Shown here one piece after another: positions 17,313-28,520 of a stretch of 64,000 nucleotides of DNA (within the stretch, counting starts at the first letter, position 1; each line of letters opens with the position of its first letter). Origin of the DNA: Flavobacteriaceae bacterium UJ101 (GTDB lineage: Bacteria > Bacteroidota > Bacteroidia > Flavobacteriales > UJ101); NCBI GenBank assembly GCA_001880285.1, contig CP016269.1:1064501-1128500 (forward strand). The letters run 5' to 3'. The notes beneath the pieces were generated by a model. That model did not search any database, had not been told where the DNA came from, and saw nothing but the letters and a program-made list of their open reading frames with translations. Position numbers and translations under genes: made by a program.

Positions 17313-18767
17313 TTAAATATTGTTAATCCACTTATCAAAATTTGTTTTAGATGTTAGTTTAAGTTTCTTTCTAATTCTATAACGTTTTACATCAACAGAT
17401 TTGACAGAGATAAATAACATATCCGCTATTTCCTTTGTGCTAAAATTAAGTTTAACTAGAGCACAAAACTTTAGATCTTGAGAAGTTAGTTCTCCTGAAT
17501 GTTTTTTAAGGTTCAGGATAAAATCAGGATAAATTTGGGTGAATTTTGCTAAAAAAAGTTGATCATCTTTTTTAATAAGAGTTAGTAATTCATCTAAATA
17601 TTGATCTTTAAGAGTAGAAATCTCACTTTCTAATTGATTGATTTTTCGTTCATCCTTCTGAATGATATTTCTCTTTCGTGATAATCTTTTTTGTTTGTTC
17701 TTTAATAAGTAATAGAAAAGAAAGGAGGTAAGGATTAAAACAGATAGAATAAGAATAGTATAATATGCTTTTGTTCTTTCCAAACTTTCTTCAAAATTAT
17801 TTGCTATTTCATGATTGGCAAAAATCCTTAACAGTTTTTCTTTTTTATTTATTTGATTTCTTAGAATTAAGTGTTTAAAATAATATTTTGATGCATTGAT
17901 ACTATCATTTAAAGAGAGGAATAAAGAATTTAATTTAGAATATGTTTTATCTAATTGATTATGGGCATTAACAGAGTCAAACTTTTTTGCACTTTTTTTA
18001 TAATACATTAAAGCTTGAGAATAATCCTTCTTGTGAAAATGAATATTAGCTAAATTCATCCATGAAATCCCACTACCTAAAGCATAATCAATATTTATAG
18101 ATTTGTTTAAAGCTTCATTAGCATATAAAAAAGAAGAATCAAGATTCTTTTCTTTAAAGTGGTAAAGACTAAGTTTATTATAGGTGCTGGTTAAGACATA
18201 TGGGACAAATGTGTTTTTAGAGTTTTTTTTAAGCACTTTTTTTGACTTTAATAGAAAATTATATGCTTCTTGTCTATGATTAAGGGTGTTTTGAATATCA
18301 GATTCAACATTATAGGTTAACCCTTTTAACATGAGTGTATTATCATTTTTAGGAAGGTTATCTAAATTTGAATATACATTATTTATATAATCCAAAGATT
18401 CAATGATATGGTCTGAACTATAGTAAGCTATGGCTACTGCTAATATAGATTTTGTATATAAAAGTTTATCTAGATAAGTTTCTTGAGGTAAAGTTTTATT
18501 AGCCTCTATAGCATATTTTAAAAAGTTATTATAGTCGTTTTTATTATAGTACGCATATGCTAGAGCTAAATTTGCTTTACCTAAAGCTGTAGGAAAGTCT
18601 TTTTTTAATGCGTCAAGTCTTATTACTTCAATAGAATTTATGGTTTTTTGAGAAGAATACCGCCACTCTACTCTATTTAACTTATTTATTAGGTCACGTT
18701 CTTCTCTAGAAGTTATACAACTTGATAAAAAAAATATATATATAAATAAAAGTTTCAAATATTTCAT
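17313..18767 (-). CDS. Membrane-anchored TPR regulator with LuxR-type HTH (2)
   Basis: The 484-residue paralogue of the neighbour has the same order: signal segment with cysteine 17 (IFFLSSC), TPR repeats (about 30-320), one membrane helix near 336-356 (YYTILILSVLILTSFLFYYLL), a coiled coil, and a C-terminal HTH in 427-484 (LNFSTKEIADMLFISVKSVD ... RYRIRKKLKL). The end (KTNFDKWI) is nearly the same as in the neighbour. The 125-bp gap to gene 1 contains a TACTTTTG element at 17235-17242, so gene 1 probably also has its own promoter. No TGTAG boxes precede either gene. Signal sensed is unknown. Confidence 0.85.
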   Translation of the reverse strand: MKYLKLLFIYIFFLSSCITSREERDLINKLNRVEWRYSSQKTINSIEVIRLDALKKDFPTALGKANLALAYAYYNKNDYNNFLKYAIEANKTLPQETYLDKLLYTKSILAVAIAYYSSDHIIESLDYINNVYSNLDNLPKNDNTLMLKGLTYNVESDIQNTLNHRQEAYNFLLKSKKVLKKNSKNTFVPYVLTSTYNKLSLYHFKEKNLDSSFLYANEALNKSINIDYALGSGISWMNLANIHFHKKDYSQALMYYKKSAKKFDSVNAHNQLDKTYSKLNSLFLSLNDSINASKYYFKHLILRNQINKKEKLLRIFANHEIANNFEESLERTKAYYTILILSVLILTSFLFYYLLKNKQKRLSRKRNIIQKDERKINQLESEISTLKDQYLDELLTLIKKDDQLFLAKFTQIYPDFILNLKKHSGELTSQDLKFCALVKLNFSTKEIADMLFISVKSVDVKRYRIRKKLKLTSKTNFDKWINNI

Positions 18768-18879
18768 TCCCCTGTAGTTTATGAAGAATAATAATATTAA
18801 AAAGAAGAAAAATCAGATCTTATTATATGAAATGCTTTGAACTAAGGTTGAATACTGCATATAGTTAGGTAAGCATATA

Positions 18880-18915
18880 AAACAAAACATCCCCAAATCT
18901 GGAGATGTTTTGTTT
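18880..18915 (-). terminator. Terminator of the peroxiredoxin gene
   Basis: AACAAAACATC and GATGTTTTGTTT, with a short mispaired loop region, form a long stem just past the stop codon at 18938. Confidence 0.75.
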
Positions 18916-18937
18916 ATTCTAGTATAGAAAAATATAT

Positions 18938-19567
18938 TTAATTTTGAGCTAGATATTCAGCAACTCCTTCGTGGTCTGCTTTCATTCCTTCGCTCCCTTT
19001 TTGCCAATTTGCAGGACAAACTTCACCATTTTCTTCGAAGAATTGTAAAGCATCTACCATACGAATTGCTTCATCTACATTTCTTCCTAAAGGTAAGTCA
19101 TTTACAATCTGGTGACGTACAATTCCTTCTGTATCGATTAAAAATAATCCACGGTAAGCTACCATTTCTCCTTTTGCTTCTAAATCACCATTTTCATTAT
19201 ACTCCCAGTCTCCAGCAAGTACATCATAATTGTATGAAATGGTTTTGTTTGTATCAGCAACCATTGGATATGTAACACCTTGAATCCCTCCTTGAGATTT
19301 TGGTAATTGTAACCATCCCCAGTGAGATTGCTCTGTATCAGTAGATACTGCAACAACTTCTACATTTCTTTCTTTAAAATCTGCTAAACGCTCTTGAAAA
19401 GCATGTAATTCTGTAGGGCAAACAAATGTAAAATCTTTTGGATAAAAGAATAACACTACATATTTCCCTTTATATTGATCTAATGTGAAGTTTTCAACAA
19501 ACTCTCCTCCGTTAATTACAGCTGCACTTGAAAATGCAGGGGCTTTTTTTCCAACTAATACTGCCAT
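18938..19567 (-). CDS. 2-Cys peroxiredoxin (AhpC/Prx1 type)
   Basis: This cytosolic thiol peroxidase reduces hydrogen peroxide and organic hydroperoxides. The peroxidatic cysteine is C50 in DFTFVCPTEL and the resolving cysteine is about C184 in GEVCPANW, so it is a typical 2-Cys enzyme. The 209-residue length is normal. It is monocistronic. No ahpF lies nearby, so it probably relies on thioredoxin reductase. Confidence 0.95.
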   Translation of the reverse strand: MAVLVGKKAPAFSSAAVINGGEFVENFTLDQYKGKYVVLFFYPKDFTFVCPTELHAFQERLADFKERNVEVVAVSTDTEQSHWGWLQLPKSQGGIQGVTYPMVADTNKTISYNYDVLAGDWEYNENGDLEAKGEMVAYRGLFLIDTEGIVRHQIVNDLPLGRNVDEAIRMVDALQFFEENGEVCPANWQKGSEGMKADHEGVAEYLAQN

Positions 19568-19757
19568 TATTATATTTTTTATTCAATTTTGAGTGACAAA
19601 ATTAATTCAATACTTTTAGATTGAATTAAAAACCTTATTATATTTTATTATGTTAAAATTGATTTTTTTTATAAGATAATTTTAATAGTCTAAACTTATT
19701 TAAAATCAATAAGTAAAATTACTGATTTTCTTATAAATAGAAAAAGGATGTTGATAA

Positions 19758-20654
19758 TTAATTTTCCCTTATCAAGATATATTGATTACCTTCTTTGTCT
19801 GTTGTATTTTCCATACTATATTTTTGACTATTTATCATTTCAACAGCTTTCATCATTTCTAACTTCTCCCCTTTTTCATTTCTAATATCACTATCAGAAG
19901 TTAACATTATGTCTTTTGAAGTTTTATCATTTTTTTGTTTTTCCTTTTTACCTTCTATTGCATTTTGCAACTCCATTTTAATGTCCGATGTAACCCCCAT
20001 TTTTTTATAAACGACTTTACCATTTTTGATTATTATATGTGTTGGAAAAGCAACTACTTCATATAAACTTGATATATCAGAAGAGTTAGCAATAATAGTA
20101 TATTTAAAAGGGTGCTTTTCTAAAAAAGTTTCTATAATTTCTTTTTTATCAGTTGCCATACCAAGAAATATTACATCTCTATTTTCTTCAACCAATTGAT
20201 TTAAAATAGGAATTTCTTCAATACAAGGCTTACAATTTGTAAACCAAAAAGTTAAAACAATTGTTTTATCCTTTAAATCACTTAATTTAAAACTATTCCC
20301 TTCAATATCAACTACATCAAAATCAGGAGCCTCATAATTAATTTTATCTTGATTAGCTTTCATTTTTTTTAACATGGTTAATTGATCATCATCTGCTTCT
20401 ACTATTTGAGCCTCTATCATTTTACCATCTTCAACTTTTGGATTAAGAATATATTTTCCTGTACTCATAAGCTTTTGAAACTCTTCACTAGATATAATAT
20501 TGCCTTTCATATCTTTTTTTATAGTTTCCTCAGTCACAGTAAAGCTCTGCATATTGGGCTCGACAGACTGTTCTTTTAATTCTTCTTTAACTGATGTTTT
20601 GCAACTAAAACATAGTGTTAATACTGAAATTAATAAAATTAGATTTTTTTTCAT
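19758..20654 (-). CDS. Thioredoxin-like (TlpA/ResA type) lipoprotein
   Basis: The 298-residue protein has a lipobox cysteine at 18 (LTLCFSC), a poorly defined N-terminal region (about 20-105), and a TlpA-like thioredoxin fold with the active site NCKPC at C141 and C144 (FWFTNCKPCIEEIP). A lysine-rich linker and about 60 extra C-terminal residues (ending near YSMENTTDKEGNQYILIREN) go beyond the fold. It likely acts as a periplasmic thiol reductase. The substrate is unknown. Confidence 0.85.
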   Translation of the reverse strand: MKKNLILLISVLTLCFSCKTSVKEELKEQSVEPNMQSFTVTEETIKKDMKGNIISSEEFQKLMSTGKYILNPKVEDGKMIEAQIVEADDDQLTMLKKMKANQDKINYEAPDFDVVDIEGNSFKLSDLKDKTIVLTFWFTNCKPCIEEIPILNQLVEENRDVIFLGMATDKKEIIETFLEKHPFKYTIIANSSDISSLYEVVAFPTHIIIKNGKVVYKKMGVTSDIKMELQNAIEGKKEKQKNDKTSKDIMLTSDSDIRNEKGEKLEMMKAVEMINSQKYSMENTTDKEGNQYILIREN

Positions 20655-20756
20655 ACTTTGATATCTTAATAGTTATACTGTGTATAAGTAACAGATTAAA
20701 TAAAATGTTACAAAACTTAATTAAAGATATCCTAAATCATTTTATTAAAGTATTGC

Positions 20757-21422
20757 TTATATTATTAAGACCAGGATAGAAGAAATAATGATCATAATTA
20801 ACTTTTGCCAACTTAGGCGATGAGCTGTATTACTATTTTCAAAAAGAATGGTAGTAGAGATATGTATAAAAACACCTGATACTAAAGCTAAAATATAATA
20901 TGAATAATGATTTAAAATAGTATAATGACTTACTAAGGTACCTAAAGGAGTCATAAAAGCAAAGAATAACATTGCTAGATATGTTTTCTTAGTATCATTA
21001 AAAATAGAAGACAGGTAATAATATAAGATAGTAGCTACAGGGATTTTATGTATAGCAATAGCAGCTACAATATTTCCATGATCATGAGATTCTCCAAGAG
21101 GCATTCCTTCTAAAAAAGCATGAGTCATTAATCCAATAACAATAGGAAATGACAATTTTTGATTATGATGAACATGCCCATGTTCAACTCCTTTTGAGAA
21201 GCTTTCCAAAATCATTTGAATTACAATTCCAATAATGATAAAAATCCAAACAGTTGATCCTCCTTTTTGGTATAATAAAGGGAAATTATGGAGTATGGTA
21301 ACACATAATAAGTATGCCCCACTGAACATTAACAAAGATTCAGTAATTTTGGTGTTTTTTTTAAAAAACTGAGCCAGTACTACACCTATTAATACGGCTA
21401 TAATTAAAATAGCATAAACCAT
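20757..21422 (-). CDS. ZIP family metal transporter
   Basis: The 221-residue polytopic membrane protein carries the ZIP metal-site helices: THAFLEGMPLGESHDHG in the middle and AIAIHKIPVATILYYYLSS in the next helix, with the usual His-rich segment before them (GVEHGHVHHNQK). These proteins import zinc or other divalent metals. It lies just upstream of gyrB in reverse order (gyrB is transcribed first from the right), with a terminator between the two, so it likely has its own promoter. Confidence 0.85.
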   Translation of the reverse strand: MVYAILIIAVLIGVVLAQFFKKNTKITESLLMFSGAYLLCVTILHNFPLLYQKGGSTVWIFIIIGIVIQMILESFSKGVEHGHVHHNQKLSFPIVIGLMTHAFLEGMPLGESHDHGNIVAAIAIHKIPVATILYYYLSSIFNDTKKTYLAMLFFAFMTPLGTLVSHYTILNHYSYYILALVSGVFIHISTTILFENSNTAHRLSWQKLIMIIISSILVLII

Positions 21423-21439
21423 AGTATTTATTTTAGATA

Positions 21440-21472
21440 AAAACGCTCAGTTCAAATAGAAAAGAGCGTTTT
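21440..21472 (-). terminator. Terminator of gyrB
   Basis: AAAACGCTC and GAGCGTTTT form a 9-bp stem around a 15-nt loop, between gyrB and the ZIP gene. Confidence 0.75.
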
Positions 21473-21491
21473 ATCTATTATGTAATTTTTA

Positions 21492-23447
<1,956 letters not shown>

Positions 23448-23464
23448 TTATCTTAACTTTTTCG

Positions 23465-23899
23465 TTACATATTTTGTTTAATGGTTTGACAAATTTGTTT
23501 GGACATCTTACTAATAGTTTGATTATCCGCATAAGTCTTAACTGATAACATCGAGGTCTCAGAAGCAATTACATAATGATAACTAAAAATAGTTTGGCTA
23601 TCTTTTACTTCTTCTTGAAAATATTGAGCAATAAATGTCTCGCCAATTTCAAATTCTTTGTAATCTTCAACTTGATTACCACGATCTACAATTAAACTTA
23701 ATACCATCTCGCGAGGAGATTGAGTTTCATGATTTTCAAATTGTGTCATCCAAAATGTCAAACCGGGTTTCCATAAAACTAATGAATCATTTTCCACTCT
23801 TCTATTAAAAGGAATGGGCAAGGTGATACTCCAATATTTGCTTAAAAAATAATCTCCCTCAACAATAGGAAAATCAGGATCTAAAACCGTTTGATTCAT
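23465..23899 (-). CDS. Hypothetical protein of 144 residues
   Basis: I chose the ATG at 23899 (MNQTVLDPDFPIVEGDYFLS); the upstream in-frame ATG adds only a short unlikely tail. The protein has no signal peptide or membrane helix. Strands such as WSITLPIPFNRRVENDSLVL and SLVLWKPGLTFWMTQF suggest a small beta-rich cytosolic fold. It lies 26 bp upstream of gyrB on the same strand. I recognise no family. Confidence 0.65.
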   Translation of the reverse strand: MNQTVLDPDFPIVEGDYFLSKYWSITLPIPFNRRVENDSLVLWKPGLTFWMTQFENHETQSPREMVLSLIVDRGNQVEDYKEFEIGETFIAQYFQEEVKDSQTIFSYHYVIASETSMLSVKTYADNQTISKMSKQICQTIKQNM

Positions 23900-24012
23900 A
23901 TAGAATATATAAACGTACAAATATACGTTTTTTTTCTAGAAAAAAGAAGTCAGATTTTATAGAAAAGAATATTGTATTCAAACCTTTAAGAGACCTTCTT
24001 TCATCTTTTATT

Positions 24013-25383
24013 TTAACCTCTTACTCCTTCGGGATTATAACCTAAATAAGGCACATTTTTTTCTCTAAACAAAATACCATGGTTTTCTAACTCTTTTAAG
24101 ATAGGGCCATAAACTTCTTTGTTAATAGGTAATTGTACACCAGGTGTGGTGATTTTTTTATTAAGAATTTGTAAAGCTGCAATGGCTACAGGTAATCCAA
24201 CTGTTTTAGCCATAGCTGTATACGTTTGATCATCACCTTCTATCACCATACTGGATTCAATTTGGAATTGTTTTCCATTTAATTCATATCCAAATTTATG
24301 AAGCATTACGATCATATCTTTATCATCAGGTTCTAGAGACCATTTATCTGTAAGTATTTTTTGTAAAATTTGTGCAGGTGTAGCATCTTTTAAACCTACT
24401 TTTTTATCAGCATTAAATAAATCCAGTTCTTCTAATTTTTCCCACAAGGTATCATCTTGATCTATTTTCAAATAGGAACGTAATTTTAATTCTACTGAAT
24501 CATTAGGATTGTACCCTAAAAAAGAATTGATAAAATCTCGATAACTCATATTTTCAGAATTTTCTAAAACATAAGTATCATCTGTCATACCTAATTGAAC
24601 AAAAACGTTCCAAGCTCTTGAAAATCCTACTTTACGAATGGTTCCTCTATATAAAGTAGGAATCATATCTAAACCATATACAGAACGATATTTTAATGAA
24701 TCTCGGTTTGCGTAACCTTCAAATTTACCATGTCCTTCAATTTCTAAAATTTCAGTTCTTCGGAATAGTTTGTGGTAGGGAATGTATTTATATTTTCCTT
24801 CTTGAATAAATTTAGCACACCCTCCTTGCCCTGCTAATACAACATTTCGTGGATTCCAGGTGAATTTATAATTCCAAAGATTGGTATCACTTTCAGGAGC
24901 TACCAATCCTCCTGTGAAAGATTCAAATAATAGCATTTTCCCATCTCTTTCACGAATTTCATCTAAGATTTTCATAGCACTCATATGATCAATACCAGGG
25001 TCTAAACCGATCTCATTCATAAAAATTAAGCCTTTTGACTGTACTTCTTGATCTAAAGCCTTCATTTCATCAGAAATATAAGAAGCCGTGACCATATTCT
25101 TACCATAAGTCACACAATCTTTCGCAACTTCAATATGAAAACGTGCAGGAAGCATAGAAATCACAATATCAGAATCTTGTATAGCTTCTTCCCTATTTTC
25201 TTTATCAAAAACATCTAAAAAAATAGCTTTTCCATTAGGATGATCTTGAACTTTGTTTTGTGCATTCTCTAAAGAGAAGTCTCCTACAATGATTTGTAAT
25301 TTTTCTACTTCTGATTGATTAAGTAAATATTGAATTAAAGATGATGAAGAGCGACCAGCGCCTATGATAAGTACTTTTCTCAT
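24013..25383 (-). CDS. Saccharopine dehydrogenase-like NAD(P)-dependent oxidoreductase
   Basis: The 456-residue protein starts at ATG 25383 (MRKVLIIGAGRSSSSLIQYL), directly giving the Rossmann fingerprint GAGRSS. It continues with the saccharopine reductase type C-terminal domain (NEIGLDPGIDHMSAM, GLPVAIAALQIL). In the family this reaction links lysine and aminoadipate semialdehyde through saccharopine, or related opine reductions. The physiological substrate here is not proven by sequence. Confidence 0.85.
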   Translation of the reverse strand: MRKVLIIGAGRSSSSLIQYLLNQSEVEKLQIIVGDFSLENAQNKVQDHPNGKAIFLDVFDKENREEAIQDSDIVISMLPARFHIEVAKDCVTYGKNMVTASYISDEMKALDQEVQSKGLIFMNEIGLDPGIDHMSAMKILDEIRERDGKMLLFESFTGGLVAPESDTNLWNYKFTWNPRNVVLAGQGGCAKFIQEGKYKYIPYHKLFRRTEILEIEGHGKFEGYANRDSLKYRSVYGLDMIPTLYRGTIRKVGFSRAWNVFVQLGMTDDTYVLENSENMSYRDFINSFLGYNPNDSVELKLRSYLKIDQDDTLWEKLEELDLFNADKKVGLKDATPAQILQKILTDKWSLEPDDKDMIVMLHKFGYELNGKQFQIESSMVIEGDDQTYTAMAKTVGLPVAIAALQILNKKITTPGVQLPINKEVYGPILKELENHGILFREKNVPYLGYNPEGVRG

Positions 25384-25489
25384 ATATTTTGAAAATCTAT
25401 TTAAGTAATTTGTGCATCTAAGATAGAAATTATTCAAATCTTAATCAAAAATCAATTCAGTTTATTTAAAACACCCGTATCTTTGCTTT

Positions 25490-26563
25490 ATGTATTCCAT
25501 ACTTCATATAGAGTCTGTGAAAAATATAGATGAAGAAAAAATTCTTTCTATAGCACTTTTTCGTTATGAAAATAATGAAGTCTTGGATCAATTAGTCAGT
25601 ATTTTAAATCCTGAAACCCTTGTTTCTGATGAATGCGAAGTGAGATTAGGTTTATCTAATAAAAGGTTACGAAAAGCTCCAAAGTTTTATGAAATTGCTA
25701 AACGAGTCCTTGAAATTATTGAGGGAACTATTTTAATATGCTTTGATAAAAAAAATCAGTCTTTTATTTTAAAAAAAGAATTTGAAAGATTAGGATACCC
25801 TCTTGATTTAGAAATATTTGATTTAAAATATGAATTCACAAAAATGAATATTTTTTCTAAAAACGTAACTCTAGCTATTGCATGCAAAGAATTTGGGATT
25901 CCTTTCACACGTGATTTTTCAAACAAATTAAATGGATTAGCTTTAGTTAAATTATTTAAAATTATAAAAGAAAAAGATATTGAGAAACAATTAAATCAAC
26001 GAAAAGAAATATTTTCAATAGAAGATCAAAATTTATTTAAAATACAACGTGATTTACCTCATGAAGTGGGTGTTTTTTATATTCATAACAAAAAGGGTGA
26101 AATTATTTTTTTAGAAAAATCAATGAATGTTCATAATAGTGTTAACCAACTATTTACTTCTCAAAGTATGCTATCAGAAAATATTCGAAATCATACTGAT
26201 TATATAACATTTGATATAACTGGCAGTGAATTAATTGCCTCAATTAAAACACAAATAGAAACTGAAAAGATAATACCTTTATTAAATAAGAAACGTCCAA
26301 TTGAAAAAGAGTGTAATGTTCTTTTTGATGAATCAATTTCTTTTTTAATTACAGATAAGGGACGTGTAGTTGGAGAAGAAAGTTTTGTTTTTATAAAAAA
26401 AGGAGCCATTATAGGTTATGGTTATTATGATTTAAATATTCAGGTAAATACCTTAAACAAAGTAGAAAAATTGGTAACAAAAATTAATGAAACAAAAGAA
26501 ATTCGTACTTTAGTTCGTTCTTTTATTAAAGAAAAAAAATACTTAGAAATTATTGATTTATGA
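25490..26563 (+). CDS. Degenerate DnaQ-like exonuclease / GIY-YIG fusion protein
   Basis: The 357-residue protein has the outline of the flavobacterial exonuclease-plus-GIY-YIG fusion. Residues 1-165 follow the DEDD exonuclease fold: ILSIALFRY, APKFYEIAKRVLE, ILKKEFERLGYPL. The first acidic pair is replaced (ILHIESVKN). Residues about 185-270 follow the UvrC-type GIY-YIG fold, but GIY reads GVF and YIGKS reads FLEKS, and the usual alpha-helix arginine is not kept. Both active sites appear lost. It overlaps the next gene by 4 bp. A structural or nucleic-acid-binding role is inferred. Confidence 0.65.
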   Translation: MYSILHIESVKNIDEEKILSIALFRYENNEVLDQLVSILNPETLVSDECEVRLGLSNKRLRKAPKFYEIAKRVLEIIEGTILICFDKKNQSFILKKEFERLGYPLDLEIFDLKYEFTKMNIFSKNVTLAIACKEFGIPFTRDFSNKLNGLALVKLFKIIKEKDIEKQLNQRKEIFSIEDQNLFKIQRDLPHEVGVFYIHNKKGEIIFLEKSMNVHNSVNQLFTSQSMLSENIRNHTDYITFDITGSELIASIKTQIETEKIIPLLNKKRPIEKECNVLFDESISFLITDKGRVVGEESFVFIKKGAIIGYGYYDLNIQVNTLNKVEKLVTKINETKEIRTLVRSFIKEKKYLEIIDL

Positions 26564-26952
26564 TACAACTCTCAACACCTGCATTATTGTTTTCTGCTAC
26601 ATCTTTAATATTGTTAGCTTATACCAATCGATTTCTAACGATTGCAACACTTATCCGAAATCTTAAAAATGATTATTTAAACGGAAAAGATAATACTATT
26701 TTAGGTCAAATAGAAAATTTAAATAAGAGAGTCTCTTTAATTCGCTGGATGCAACTTTGGGGTGTTTTAAGTCTTTTTGTAAGTGTTTTGAGTATGTTAT
26801 TATTGTATTTTGAATTACAATGGCTAGGAGATACTTTTTTTGTATTAAGTTTGATCACACTTCTTATATCATTGGGTATGTCAGCTTGGGAAATTTTTGT
26901 TTCGGTAAGAGCCTTAAAGATGAGTTTAGAAGATGTGGAAACAAATAAATAG
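26560..26952 (+). CDS. DUF2721-like small membrane protein
   Basis: The 130-residue protein has three predicted membrane segments (near 5-25, 66-88, 92-115) separated by a charged loop with RNLKNDYLNGKDN. The N-terminal pattern LSTPALLFSATSLILLAYTNRFL is that of DUF2721 proteins. It starts inside the stop of the upstream gene (ATGA overlap), so they are co-translated. Function unknown. Confidence 0.75.
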   Translation: MIQLSTPALLFSATSLILLAYTNRFLTIATLIRNLKNDYLNGKDNTILGQIENLNKRVSLIRWMQLWGVLSLFVSVLSMLLLYFELQWLGDTFFVLSLITLLISLGMSAWEIFVSVRALKMSLEDVETNK

Positions 26953-27063
26953 TCATTAATTTAAAAAGTACAATTGTAATCGTCAATCTTAATGAAGAAT
27001 TAACTCGTAAGCATTTTGGAATACTTTTTGATTTATATGATAATGAATCAAACCAACATATCA

Positions 27064-27399
27064 ATGAAAACAGAGAAACAAAAACAAATATTAACCGATT
27101 ATGCTAACCAGGCAAAGGAAGATCCAGGCTTTTTTGCGAAAGCACAAACTTTTTTTAAAATGGTAAAAGCACATCTTGACGGTACATTTAAAATAAAATC
27201 TTCTACTATTTTAATTGCTTTTGGTGCTATTATTTACACCATTGTTCCTATTGATTTTGATTTTATACCTATTGTAGGATGGTTAGATGATATTACGATA
27301 TTAGGTTATGCTTTAACCCAGTTAAATAAAGAAATAGAACGTTTTATGGCAACACCTTATACCAAAGAAGGTGTAACAGTAGTAGTGAATGAAGAATAA
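27064..27399 (+). CDS. YkvA family (DUF1232) membrane protein
   Basis: The core of this 111-residue product is the DUF1232 signature: STILIAFGAIIYTIVPIDFDFIPIVGWLDDITILGYAL, a re-entrant or single hydrophobic span with conserved Pro-Asp positions. I chose the ATG at 27064 (MKTEKQKQ); ATGs at 27037 and 27043 are possible. It precedes miaA by about 50 bp on the same strand. Function unknown. Confidence 0.75.
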   Translation: MKTEKQKQILTDYANQAKEDPGFFAKAQTFFKMVKAHLDGTFKIKSSTILIAFGAIIYTIVPIDFDFIPIVGWLDDITILGYALTQLNKEIERFMATPYTKEGVTVVVNEE

Positions 27400-27448
27400 A
27401 TAAAGAACTTGGTGTTTTAGAAGCAATTATCTATTTTTGCTTATATCA

Positions 27449-28354
27449 ATGAATAAGAAAGATAAAACATTAATTAGCATATGTGGGCCGACTGCCATTG
27501 GGAAGACGGCCCTTTCTATTACATTAGCTCAAGAATTAAAAACTGAAATCTTGTCATGTGACTCCAGACAATTTTTTAAAGAATTGAAAATAGGAACAGC
27601 TCCACCTGATGAAAAAGAATTAGCACAAGTTCAACATCATTTCATCCATCATCTTTCAATATTTGATTCATACAGCGTAGGAGATTTTGAACGTGATGCC
27701 TTAAAAAAGTTAAATCAACTTTTTCAACAATATGATACAGTAATTATGGTAGGAGGATCTGGACTTTATGAAAAAGCAGTGACAGAAGGTTTAGACAACT
27801 TTCCTGAAGTAGATTCTACTATTCGAGAAAGATTAAATCATCAATTTGAAACAGATGGTATAAAACCACTACAAGAAGAATTAAAAAAACGAGATCCTTC
27901 TTTCTTTAAAGAAATTGATATTCAAAACCATAAACGATTAATACGAGCATTAGAAATTTGTATTGGAACAGAGAAACCATATTCTTCATTTAGAAAAAAC
28001 CAATCAAAAAGCCGTGATTTTAACATTATTAAAATAGGTTTAAATTTAGATCGAGAAACCCTATATGAAAGAATTAACTTACGAGTAGACAAAATGATGG
28101 AAGTAGGCTTGTTAGAAGAAGCTAAACAATATTACCCTAATCGAAAATTAAATGCATTACAAACCGTTGGCTATCGAGAGTTTTTTAGATATTTTGAAGG
28201 AGAAATAGAATTGGATTTTGCTATTGAGGAAGTTAAAAAGAATACACGTAGGTTTGCCAAAAGACAATTAACTTGGTTTAAAAAAGACCAAAAAATAAAA
28301 TGGTTTGCACCTCATGAGAAAGAAGAAATTTTACACTATATAAAGGGTAAATAA
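27449..28354 (+). CDS. miaA: tRNA dimethylallyltransferase
   Basis: MiaA adds a dimethylallyl group to A37 of tRNAs reading UNN codons; MiaB at 54.9 kb then methylthiolates this base. The 301-residue protein has the P-loop GPTAIGKTALS near residues 12-22, the DSRQFFKEL segment next to it, and the VGGSGLY motif near residue 100. ATG at 27449 is preferred over an in-frame TTG. A hairpin terminator follows. Confidence 0.96.
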   Translation: MNKKDKTLISICGPTAIGKTALSITLAQELKTEILSCDSRQFFKELKIGTAPPDEKELAQVQHHFIHHLSIFDSYSVGDFERDALKKLNQLFQQYDTVIMVGGSGLYEKAVTEGLDNFPEVDSTIRERLNHQFETDGIKPLQEELKKRDPSFFKEIDIQNHKRLIRALEICIGTEKPYSSFRKNQSKSRDFNIIKIGLNLDRETLYERINLRVDKMMEVGLLEEAKQYYPNRKLNALQTVGYREFFRYFEGEIELDFAIEEVKKNTRRFAKRQLTWFKKDQKIKWFAPHEKEEILHYIKGK

Positions 28355-28357
28355 AAA

Positions 28358-28391
28358 AGCCATCTTAATAGTAGTAATGAGATGGCTCTTT
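28358..28391 (+). terminator. Terminator of miaA
   Basis: AGCCATCT and AGATGGCT form an 8-bp stem around a 14-nt loop and are followed by CTTTAGATTT, just after the stop codon. Confidence 0.75.
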
Positions 28392-28520
28392 AGATTTGAA
28401 AAAAATTTACTTTTACTAAAGTGGGGTTTAGTACTGCTAATATAGTATAATAATTTATATAATTTACATGTTTTATGAAATATTTTACGATTATATGACA
28501 ATAATTATCATAAAAAAGTA

